Shown: one piece after another, positions 41,401 through 45,600 of the stretch | How positions within the stretch are numbered: position 1 is the first letter of the stretch | Layout: every line of letters starts with the position of its first letter | From: Cladorhizidae sp. MBARI D1340-BT2 | Lineage: Eukaryota; Porifera; Demospongiae; Poecilosclerida; Cladorhizidae | Direction of reading: 5' to 3' | DNA length: 64,000 nt | Assembly: GCA_028752905.1 (NCBI GenBank) | Contig: JAQNBH010000013.1 | Coordinates: 27,958,739 to 28,022,738 of the forward strand | Made by a program: the position numbers and the translations under genes | Notes under the pieces: model-generated | The model's input: the letters and a program-made list of their open reading frames with translations, nothing else | Databases searched by the model: none | What the model was told of the DNA's origin: nothing

Positions 41401-41583
41401 TTTGAACAGTTGGTTTCCTGCAGTTACAAAAGCCCTTCCTTCTCCATTCACTTGTAGGCCAGGGTCAGGGCCCGAGTAGTCCATGAAATGCTGCCCAGGA
41501 AAATGGAATTGAGCATTACATCTGCATTCTAGGTTACATAGCACAGCTAAAAAAGCCAGTAGAAACCTTCCGCTAAGATGCAT
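1495..41583 (-). CDS. Gene A: plexin-ectodomain receptor tyrosine kinase (Met-like kinase), 22 exons, 3' end outside window
   Basis: Spliced minus-strand gene; I reconstructed 22 exons (4,487 nt, 1,495 codons) from GT/AG borders and from the paralogue on the plus strand. Order: signal peptide, Sema domain (about residues 25-432), PSI1, IPT1, PSI2, IPT2, PSI3, IPT3-6, one membrane helix (about 1184-1210) followed by a basic stop-transfer stretch, then a tyrosine kinase. Kinase residues seen: GQGQFG glycine loop, VAVK lysine 1279, helix-C Glu 1296, HRDLAARN Asp 1386, DFG Asp 1404, APE. Three PSI domains with interleaved IPT domains is the plexin pattern; Met and Ron have one PSI. The kinase resembles Met in its FSHSNV segment and activation-loop layout. 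The expected last two exons (end of C-lobe and tail) are not in bases 1-1494 and must lie to the left. Inferred role: a cell-surface receptor for a semaphorin- or plexin-like ligand signalling by tyrosine phosphorylation. Introns are full of transposons. Confidence 0.88.
1857..2125 (+). repeat. 47-bp tandem array inside a fold-back family copy
   Basis: About four and a half tandem units of 47 bp built around TTCCTGATGAAGACTAGAGC and GAGAGTAAAAATTCAT, ending in AAGTTGATTATTGAGAA. The same text, not in tandem, recurs elsewhere in the window. Confidence 0.85.
2585..2790 (-). repeat. Fold-back family copy
   Basis: Minus-oriented copy: AATAATCAACTTGAATTTTT, then GCTCAAGCCTTCATC and a tail with GCTAGCTATTCACCATGTG. 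The tail matches the copy at 26695-26850. Confidence 0.75.
2891..3056 (-). CDS. Gene A kinase exon: DFG, activation loop, APE
   Basis: 166 nt, phase 2 in and 0 out, same as B exon 22. [16 protein letters not shown], then [10 protein letters not shown]. Tyrosines 1412 and 1416 sit where the Met activation-loop tyrosines do, followed by Phe. Confidence 0.92.
3273..3385 (-). CDS. Gene A kinase exon: catalytic loop
   Basis: 113 nt, phase 0 in and 2 out, same as B exon 21. Encodes [20 protein letters not shown] followed by RDLAARNC; catalytic Asp1386. Donor CT|GTGAGT. Confidence 0.92.
3453..3670 (-). CDS. Gene A kinase exon: helix C to hinge
   Basis: 218 nt, phase 1 in and 0 out, same as B exon 20. 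[20 protein letters not shown] carries helix-C Glu1296; hinge [16 protein letters not shown]. Donor AGT|GTGAGA. Confidence 0.92.
4640..5160 (+). pseudogene. Tyrosine recombinase relic (DIRS/Crypton-type)
   Basis: Degenerate frames contain LSQTKTDAFVAEVTIHLGK and ILCPVK, then SKSGLIQSVHKALQTIGMDD and SGPSFLIRTATTAPKCGLN. This follows the order of metazoan mobile-element tyrosine recombinases (SKTDP...LCPV...GHSFRIGAATTAA). The catalytic His and Arg positions of the GHSFR box read P and L, so it is inactive. Lies in the A intron between the hinge exon and the VAVK exon. Confidence 0.65.
5909..5942. repeat. (TA)n microsatellite
   Basis: Uninterrupted alternating TA tract of about 30 bases. Confidence 0.9.
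6028..6140. repeat. Short hairpin (fold-back) element
   Basis: Arms pair CAACTGGTTAGACAAC with GTTGTCTAACTGGTTG, then CATTTAAAATCA with TGATTTTAAATG and CGTTATACTG with CAGTATAATG; loop about 11 bases. Likely a small nonautonomous element. Confidence 0.75.
7420..7545. repeat. Fold-back family copy with paired arms
   Basis: ACTTAAATTTACTCACTCGACGTT is followed, after the core CATTCCTGATGAAAGAAAGAG, by AATGTTGAGCGAGTCAATTTAA: an imperfect inverted repeat. Confidence 0.75.
7800..7892 (-). CDS. Gene A kinase exon: glycine loop to VAVK lysine
   Basis: 93 nt, phase 1/1, same as B exon 19. Encodes [18 protein letters not shown] and VAVKILK with ATP-site Lys1279. It is too short and too broken up by frame to stand out as an ORF; found by matching the B exon. 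Confidence 0.9.
7893..11030. other. Intron of A, mostly unassigned
   Basis: Between the VAVK exon and the glycine-loop exon. It contains short ORFs on both strands without recognisable domains and an AT-rich TATA stretch at about 9030-9095. Confidence 0.5.
11040..11465 (+). pseudogene. Ty3/Gypsy reverse transcriptase relic
   Basis: In shifting frames: CVDYRQLNGITT, then FDEMIDGLETAKFLTTLDL (RT motif A region) and IPFGLKNTPSLFQ (motif B region). Stops and frame changes show decay. Lies in an A intron, on the strand opposite to the gene. Confidence 0.75.
12034..12126 (-). CDS. Gene A exon 18-equivalent: juxtamembrane and first half of the glycine loop
   Basis: 93 nt, phase 1/1, same as B. Encodes YLLDGLMEKLPAHLIISSNE and ends DVPLGQG; donor CAAG|GTACAC. 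Confidence 0.87.
12184..12578. mobile_element. Tigger/pogo-like MITE
   Basis: 395-bp element with terminal inverted repeats: left CAGTGCAACCTGGCTAATC, right (reverse complement) CAGTGCAACCTCGCTAATC. Flanked on both sides by TA, the Tc1/mariner/pogo target duplication. No transposase inside. Confidence 0.82.
12782..12980 (-). CDS. Gene A exon 16: membrane-proximal strand, transmembrane helix, basic stop-transfer
   Basis: 199 nt, phase 0 in and 1 out. VTIGQNLEYKIT closes IPT6; hydrophobic run about residues 1184-1210 (GPAIIVISLLYCVGITVVYI), then EKCWRRRKLR. The donor GAG|GTTAGC is weak, and reading through it meets a stop at the second codon. Confidence 0.85.
13192..14137 (+). repeat. 63-bp minisatellite, about 15 copies
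   Basis: Period 63 (21 codons), unit containing GTTTGATACATCTGATTTCT and CACTTATGGGCATACATATT. Because 63 is divisible by 3, at least two plus frames stay open for 236-285 codons and give false proteins of 21-residue repeats. It starts about 210 bases upstream of the A transmembrane exon. Confidence 0.95.
14160..17500. other. Intron of A, unassigned
   Basis: No confident feature. A 96-codon plus ORF at 15581-15871 has a hydrophobic stretch after LPECILFAVIVINILAG but no recognised domain. Confidence 0.5.
17508..17576 (-). CDS. Gene A exon 15: IPT6, end
   Basis: 23 codons, phase 0/0 (B: 19). Starts ISCKPFDLTVF after TTTACAG; donor ATT|GTAAGT. It includes a short internal repeat, ESQESQE. Confidence 0.85.
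18686..19255 (+). mobile_element. Harbinger-like element with MADF-type exon
   Basis: About 570 bp bounded by inverted repeats: left GGCTGGTTGACAATATGACG, right (reverse complement) GGCTGGTTCACAATATGACG. Between them is a short ORF resembling a MADF (Myb/SANT-like) domain. MADF/Myb-like proteins accompany PIF/Harbinger transposases; no DDE transposase is present here. Confidence 0.7.
18879..19001 (+). pseudogene. MADF-domain fragment
   Basis: 41 codons beginning MMDDEKLVEAVRDFTYLWQI and continuing SRTYKDVHAKENAWKEVANK, then GTAGGC, a possible donor. Pattern matches the first half of MADF domains (E-x-L-I-x-x-V...LW...Y-K-D...W-x-E-I). Probably a transposon-encoded first exon, not a host gene. 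Confidence 0.65.
20121..20210 (-). CDS. Gene A exon 14: IPT6, first part
   Basis: 30 codons, phase 0/0, same as B. Encodes FDSVLKNEVIVTIEGQSC, the last IPT domain of a plexin-type stalk; donor AAA|GTAAGT. Confidence 0.87.
20269..20566 (-). CDS. Gene A exon 13: IPT5
   Basis: 298 nt, phase 2 in and 0 out (B: 301 nt). Starts [16 protein letters not shown] and contains STLTCTAPLV; donor GAC|GTAAGT. Confidence 0.9.
20626..20802 (-). CDS. Gene A exon 12: IPT4
   Basis: 177 nt, phase 2/2, same as B exon 12. Encodes [10 protein letters not shown] and [17 protein letters not shown]; donor AAG|GTAAGG. Confidence 0.9.
20997..21635. repeat. 640-bp fold-back element
   Basis: The two halves are reverse complements over most of the length: outer arms GGTGAATAACAGGGGAATAG versus the complement of CTCAACTATTTTGTCTGTTA; inner arms AATCAAAAGTTAGAG versus CTCTAACCTTTTGATT, and AGAGCAAAGAAAG versus CTTTCTTTGCTCT. 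Lies in the A intron between the two IPT4 exons. Confidence 0.8.
21801..22374 (-). CDS. Gene A exon 11: PSI3, IPT3 and start of IPT4
   Basis: 574 nt, phase 1 in and 2 out; 24 nt shorter than B exon 11. Starts VTLYDCRVKAMDC, PSI core FMCGWC, then two IPT openings with PNSGPTEGGTIITIIG and EPTFGPIAGGSVLTISG. Upstream is a short intron (58 nt) with acceptor ATCCAG|TCAC. Confidence 0.9.
22433..22532 (-). CDS. Gene A exon 10: IPT2, end
   Basis: 100 nt, phase 0 in and 1 out, same as B exon 10. Contains TEVAELGITWSNSADI, the E-L-x-I-x-W strand preceding PSI3 in plexins. Confidence 0.87.
22605..22703 (-). CDS. Gene A exon 9: IPT2, middle
   Basis: 33 codons, phase 0/0, same as B exon 9. Contains [11 protein letters not shown] and ITCQVNSNQ, the plexin-type Y-x-C strand. 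Confidence 0.88.
22765..22893 (-). CDS. Gene A exon 8: IPT2, first part
   Basis: 43 codons, phase 0/0. Acceptor CATAG|CTGAGT; encodes [12 protein letters not shown] and LTTRNLPPM. The donor ATG|GTTAAC is weak; B has ATG|GTGAGC at the same place. B exon 8 is two codons shorter (see findings). Confidence 0.85.
23540..24450 (-). pseudogene. Ty3/Gypsy RT-RNase H relic
   Basis: Minus strand, broken frames: FPINTVYKKDG, AAFVTPFRKYRCVMMLFGLK followed by RAPTTFQHLMDYLLDGF, then ISAPLSDLTKAATPKVI in the RNase H lead-in. Order RT then RH is normal for Gypsy. Confidence 0.75.
25230..26540 (-). mobile_element. Penelope-like element relic, RT plus GIY-YIG
   Basis: Minus strand, several frames: VSFEVSSLFTNISIDEA, MGSPVSSVVANLSMEFFE, KRYVDNTFCIVKK (catalytic YVD), SLPFLDCHLYRK and IYRKPTHTNRYLDYRF, then CVVYLIPCSCGKSYLGEI with RRLETIVKEHQDAC: a GIY-YIG-like endonuclease downstream of the RT, the diagnostic Penelope layout. 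5'-truncated and mutated. Confidence 0.85.
26381..26438 (+). repeat. Telomere-like TTAGGG/GGGCGA repeats within the Penelope relic
   Basis: Several TTAGGG units mixed with variants (AGGGTTAGGGCGAGGACTAT, GATTAGGGTTAGGGCTAGG). The reverse strand reads through them as an artificial PNPN-type peptide in the RT frame. Confidence 0.8.
26695..26850 (-). repeat. Fold-back family copy
   Basis: Minus-oriented: CAATCAACTTCCACTCGACG, CTAGATGCTCTAGCCTTCAT, tail with TAGCTAGCTATCCACCATGT; matches the copy at 2585. Confidence 0.78.
27230..27391. repeat. Two adjacent large hairpins near the hAT left end
   Basis: First palindrome 27230-27326 with arms of about 47 bases around TTGCCATGGCAA. Second at 27326-27391 pairs CTGTGGTTAGCTTTCCTAAT with ATTAGGAAAGCTAACCACAG. 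A third partial arm copy (ACATGGACAGAACATTCTAG) follows at about 27401. Confidence 0.9.
27551..28240 (+). pseudogene. hAT transposase N-terminal part (TTF-type zinc finger)
   Basis: 229 codons from MDLRNFFTRKQ. Cysteines in YPCVYCDDPKQGMFCKLCQK and the W/H pattern WNNATEQLKEHSQLKWHRDV are those of TTF-type zinc fingers in hAT/ZMYM-like proteins. Ends by frameshift near 28240. Confidence 0.8.
28250..29706 (+). pseudogene. hAT transposase catalytic and dimerisation parts, broken
   Basis: Pieces in several frames: SWLDRKLIESLIPSPYFSAL then ADECVDISIREELSSVV; DYRKLLCQGYDGAATFARER; SFYIHCACHRLQLASMQAAN; and at 29596-29706 RLRSRLSDSNLEHLMQISIE, the hAT C-terminal region, with stop at 29706. Confidence 0.8.
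30943..31048 (-). CDS. Gene A exon 7: PSI2
   Basis: 106 nt, phase 2 in and 0 out, same as B exon 7. Cysteine-rich PSI with [17 protein letters not shown]; donor CAG|GTATAT. Confidence 0.9.
31119..31212 (-). CDS. Gene A exon 6: end of IPT1
   Basis: 94 nt, phase 1 in and 2 out, same as B exon 6. Ends with IYRCSATS, equivalent to the strand before PSI2 in plexins. Donor AA|GTATGT. Confidence 0.88.
31281..31464 (-). CDS. Gene A exon 5: IPT1
   Basis: 184 nt, phase 0 in and 1 out, identical length to B exon 5. Contains the [18 protein letters not shown] strand pair and [10 protein letters not shown]. Confidence 0.9.
31465..32742. other. Intron of A, unassigned
   Basis: Between the PSI1 and IPT1 exons. 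A 82-codon plus ORF at 31556-31804 has no recognised domain. Confidence 0.5.
32743..32988 (-). CDS. Gene A exon 4: PSI1 and start of IPT1
   Basis: 82 codons, phase 0/0, same length as B exon 4. PSI cysteine pattern with the CGWC core ([11 protein letters not shown]), then VTPNQFLLD opening the first IPT-like domain. Confidence 0.92.
33040..33165 (-). CDS. Gene A exon 3: end of Sema
   Basis: 42 codons, phase 0/0, same length as B exon 3. Contains LQWQSGLDYIMAATQHQ, the last Sema blade strand; donor CAG|GTAAGT. Confidence 0.9.
33227..33436 (-). CDS. Gene A exon 2: Sema continuation
   Basis: 70 codons, phase 0/0, acceptor TTAG|TTTACC, donor TTT|GTAAGT. Encodes the segment containing VSLALIVDGVSLVVAGY, as in B exon 2 (68 codons). 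Confidence 0.9.
34008..34163. repeat. 78-bp direct repeat, two copies
   Basis: TCATATGCCTACTCATCCCT ... CAAGCATGTGAT, repeated once with few differences. Confidence 0.85.
35325..36420 (+). pseudogene. Gypsy integrase (zinc finger, core, GPY/F)
   Basis: H2C2 finger: VVFREAHGKVIAGHFEQRKT ... CIECQ. Core: IAMDVVGPLPRS (first Asp), EITTDQGSNFCAWVEQLYSQ (second Asp), QTDGMVEKFNGTLKSMLKK (Glu). Then LIPGLSSKFSSRWKGPFPV, a GPY/F-like module. Internal stops near 35550 and 35660 and frame changes. Confidence 0.85.
36430..37843 (+). pseudogene. Gypsy RT with N-terminal linker
   Basis: Linker LQLTAKQRRQLQRVVHQ and KIVTHQIPIGEAKPV (36430-36650), about 550 bases of unassigned insert, then LPKAKEEEV, GGIIEASTSEWAASMVLVRK, LRICIDYRRLN, YISTLDLTKGYYQV, MPFGLTGAPATFQKIMNVIL, and YLDDVVIFSKTWDEH with the catalytic YLDD. 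Confidence 0.85.
37846..38545. mobile_element. 700-bp MITE nested in the Gypsy element
   Basis: Terminal inverted repeats CAGGGGCGTACCCAG and CTGGGTACGCCCCTG, flanked on both sides by TACAAG. Removing it rejoins the Gypsy RT and RNase H sequences. Contains a poly-T tract at about 38457-38484. hAT-like termini, no transposase. Confidence 0.88.
38552..39210 (+). pseudogene. Gypsy RNase H region
   Basis: RKKLAFLGLAGYYCKFIPGY, INWTPPMFQAFQEIKEVLF, YTLQTDASNRGIEVVWSQ, FTVQTDDRAL: standard tether and RNase H landmarks, with stops between. Confidence 0.82.
39535..39625 (+). repeat. Fold-back family copy
   Basis: Contains GAAGGCTAGAGCATATAGTG and AAGTTGATTATTGAGAAAGT. Confidence 0.75.
39640..40220 (+). 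repeat. Dispersed direct repeat, copy 1 (A intron 1)
   Basis: Shares with 43060-43680 the blocks CAGGTGCTAGTTCTAGAGGA, TGTAGAAGACATA, GTGCTCTAAATAGAT, AACTTTCAGGACATG and TAGTCTGG in the same order and orientation. An internal 44-bp duplication lies at 39993-40078. Confidence 0.8.
40624..41583 (-). CDS. Gene A exon 1: signal peptide and most of Sema
   Basis: 320 codons, phase 0 out. Starts MHLSGR, followed by a hydrophobic leader ending near CRCNAQ. Cysteine-rich Sema sequence is closely similar to B exon 1. The donor reads ACG|GTAAGT. Confidence 0.92.
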
Positions 41584-41718
41584 AATGGCAGCACGAGTAA
41601 ACGCTTACGCGGAAGTTCCAAACAGGCTCAGCAGTGTCACGATTATTTAAACTGCTGCCTATAAAGCAACTGGCTCATAAATTTCCCGATTTGGGTGTAG
41701 AAGTTTTCGTTTACCGTT
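41584..41718. promoter_or_regulatory. Shared bidirectional promoter/5'UTR between genes A and B
   Basis: Only 135 bases separate the divergent start codons, so both promoters and 5' leaders must overlap unless an untranslated exon lies elsewhere. Visible: an ETS-like GCGGAAGT at 41609-41616, a TATA-like TATAAAG at 41660-41666 (plus strand), and the same heptamer CGTTTAC upstream of each start codon, on the minus strand at 41597-41603 and on the plus strand at 41708-41714. Factor binding is inference. Confidence 0.6.
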
Positions 41719-42672
41719 ATGAAGGTTTTCAGAATTTTTCTTCTGTCTTGCTTTTCTGTGCTATGTAACCTAGGGTGCAGGTGTAATGGAAAACTCGCGC
41801 AATTTGACCTACCAGGGAGGCCTTTAAATGGCTACCTAGGCCTGCAGGCGGATAGTGAAGGAGGGGCCTTTGTAACTGCGGGAAATCAGCTGCTCAAGTT
41901 GAGCAAATACTTGGCCATCGAGCAAACTGTACACCTTGAGAGCCGTGCTGTCGTCATTTCCATCAGCCCTGAAGGGAAAAGGTTGATGGTGTGCACAGCT
42001 AACCTCTCCTGTGTAGTCTACAACAGTGGTGACCTCTCTGTTCAGCCTGTTGACACTGGCATAAATCTACTCAGTGCTGATAGTGTTGCTCTCTTCTCCA
42101 CTGAAGGAAGCTTCTATGTGGGAAGCTATGTTTCCTTAATGAGTAATAGTGTGCAAGGACGCATAAGACTGAGCCAATACATCTATGGAGATGGAACTAA
42201 CAGTGTGATATGCACTACGGATTATGGTGTTGGACAACCATTATTTACAAGAAACTTTGTATCAGGATTTGTGAGCGGGAACTTTGCATATTTCGTAGTA
42301 TATGATGCAAGTGAATTTCGAGATATGAGAGTAATGAGAGTGTGTCATGTAACTAGCTGTCCAGGGAACAGTGACACTTGTGGATTTACAGCTCTCTATG
42401 AGGAGAACATAGCATGTGGAGATATGCCGACCAGTCTTGGTGATGGTGTGTGTGGAGTGTCTGTGGTGGAAGAGTTTGGTGGTACATCAGGAACTAGCAT
42501 GATCATATCCAGGTGTCGTCAAAATTCAAATTCAAGCAATGTTCTGTGCTCCTTCAATCTATCAGTCGTCGATAGCACCATGAATAAGAGATATGATGGC
42601 TGCAAGGACATGACCATACAAGAAACAGAAGTAGCCTGGGTGGGTGTGGCTACTCCATGTGATAATGTAACG
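41719..42672 (+). CDS. Gene B exon 1: signal peptide and most of Sema
   Basis: 318 codons, phase 0 out. [20 protein letters not shown] leader, then Sema sequence with [18 protein letters not shown] and [16 protein letters not shown]. Donor ACG|GTAAGT is shared with A. Confidence 0.93.
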
Positions 42673-45600
42673 GTAAGTGAAAAAGATTTATTTTGTAATG
42701 AGCAAAGTTATGGCAACTATTTTCTTTTTGCAGACATGATTCCAAACATGTATTGACACACTTATGTGCATGTACATGCTATATATACTGAGGTTACATA
42801 ATGAATATTATTCGGTGAAGGACCATGTATAACTGTTAACTCCAATTGAACCATGCACTTTATTCTTATCCTATTTAGTCAATGCTGACATTTTGAGCAC
42901 ATAACTTATGTTTGTTATAATTATTATAGAGTATATATGACCAATAACTTCTGTTACAAATATTAGAAGTCTAGAATGGTATTACCTGTGAACCAGTTAC
43001 AATTTGTAGGCAGTCATGGTTTTATTATTTTTTGGAAAAATAATAATATTGTGCCAATGGCTTTCAGTTATAAACATGTGGCAGTAATAATACCAGGTGC
43101 TAGTTCTAGAGGACAAAATAACCTTTTGAAGTGAGTTAAGTTGATGTACTTACTCTTTATGAATGGTGAGTTGTTATGCCTCACAAATTAGGCATAGTAA
43201 ATTAAGCGTGCTTTCTTCATCTACCTTGCTGTCAAGTTAGTCTTGATTTATTGTGTAGAAGACATAGCTGGTGCTCTAAATAGATGGGCCAGGAAAAACT
43301 TATAAACAGTGAGAAACTATGCAAGTCACGTACTCGAGCCAATTTTACTTACAGCTTCACCTTTTTTGATAAATGCAAGCATATACCAGACTAAGATAAA
43401 AATATGCATATATGAAAGTTATAAAAGTTTGATGATATCAGCTTCACCTTAGAAGTATATGGCTTCATATCGACTGTGCCCTAACAAGGTACAAATTATT
43501 AATTTTAGCGCTTGTAGAAGGGTAACTATTTTATGCCCTAACTCGTGGGGAACACACTGAAACAATTTCAAACTTTCAGGACATGTTGAGGCATGATAGT
43601 AAAAAAAATCAAAGGATTTTTTAGCAACCACATTTAGGGCTAGGGCTAGGGCTAGGGCTAGTCTGGTTTTCGCAAATACTTCCTCTTCCCCCCTCCCTTC
43701 CCAATCCTATCTTCTCAATGAGATGGTTTAATTGAGAACTGACCATAACCTACTCAGCATGTCAGCAGACTATGAAGAATCACTTTGACATCTGTCTCTG
43801 GCCTACAATTGCTGCAAGTAGGAAGGCCCGTTAAGATTATGTTTGTATCTCTGTACCCTGAACCAATCTTACCTTCAGAGCATGCTGTGCCTGCAAGTGA
43901 TCGCTTAGTTCAAGTCCAGATTGGCCATAAACTTGACTGTCAGAATAACTTCTATGATGAGAAGACTTTTGCTGTCAGTACTTTCTCATGAATTTGAAGA
44001 AGAACTGAAAGAAAAGGCCAAGTAAAGTGCATGCTCGAGCATAGCTTGAGGTTACTTTTATGAAGCTGCTGGCCGAGTGAATAGACATCATACTCTATTG
44101 CTCTTTCAGCAACTAAATGCTGTACAAACAGGCTGTTATATATACAATGATATCATGATACTACTACTAATTATTGTTATTGCTTACCTTAGTTTACAAG
44201 CCCGTGTAACTTCAGCGAACCACTAGATGACGTACGGTCTGACGAGCTTGAAATACCTGTGTGGAGAGAAATTCTCTTTGATGTTGGATCTGGTAGTGGA
44301 GACATAACAGTCTCTCTAGCATTAGTAGTGGATGGTATCTCTCTAGTAGTAGCAGGATATAACGATGTCACCACATCTTCTCACTTTGTTGGTTTCGTAA
44401 GTTGTTTTTAATAGGTTTAATTTGTCACCTTAAATGCTACTTATTATTATCATTTACAGTTTGAAGTATCTGGCACAAAAGTTAACTTGGATGGCTTTTA
44501 TGATGAGAGGAACTTTTCATCTTCCGTGCAGTCACTACAGTGGCAGAGTGGACTGGAGTACATCATGGCAGCCACACAATCTCAGGTATGTTTATATACA
44601 TTCCTTTATACCATTATAAATGCTTGTTTAATACAGGTTGTGAGGATTCCCTTAGAGGAGTGCTCCTCCAGTGAGAACTGCTCTAGCTGTGTAGGCAGCA
44701 GCAACCCTCTGTGTGGGTGGTGTGTGGTGGAGGACAAGTGCTCCAGAGTGTCCAAGTGCAGAGATGGAAACTCCACCAGCAGCACTAGGTGGATACGGAC
44801 CAATCCTTCAGAGAGCAGCTCAAACCTCTGCATTGTAAACCATGTCACACCGAAAGAGTTTCTTTTAGATTTCCATGAAGTGGTAGGTTATAGTTACTAC
44901 CATGTAAGGTGGTATTAAATTATTCTAGATTTGTTATGGGGGGAAGAAATTGTAGCAAAATTTCAACTAAGGTTTTAATGTGGTATACATGATGAGGAGG
45001 GTATGTGGACTCGGTTTATACAGAACGGGTGTGGACAAGGGGTATGGGGCCAACCCGAATATACATTCAATGGGATAATCCCATACATAAAGAGGCCACG
45101 TCATGCCTAGGTATATATAACTCAGCAGCAATTTTCCTAGAGGGGTAAAGTGTCATTCATTACCCAGTGGGTTGGCTGACTATATATTATAGGTATAGGA
45201 TAGGGTTATGAGGCCACCATATTACTAAACCAAAAAGCTGATTAAAAGAGTATATTTGAAGATGACAGCTGAAAGTAATCCACAAAGGTATCACTCAGAA
45301 ACTAACCAGTAGGAAGCCACCTATCCACCTCTAAACCTTGGCATCCATAGGATATTTCCCTGAGGGATAATGAGATATATAATACTGCCACCATGAGTGA
45401 TATGAAATCTGCATGTGAAACTTCATAGGAAATACATTCACATGGTGTCTAGTGTAGTTTGTGTCTACCCTGAATGCCAATTACCTATGCTGGAGGTTAC
45501 ACACACTTTCTGATACTTCTGGTATGGGGGGCACATCTTCCAGTGGACACCATACCTAACAACTGTGAGTGCCCCACCATTCTATTATATAACTCTAACA

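Noticed and set aside
44606..44848. 80-codon minus ORF opposite PSI1 of B (and its mirror at 32777-33019)
   Set aside because: Antisense shadow of the PSI1 exon, present in both paralogues because the exon is conserved.
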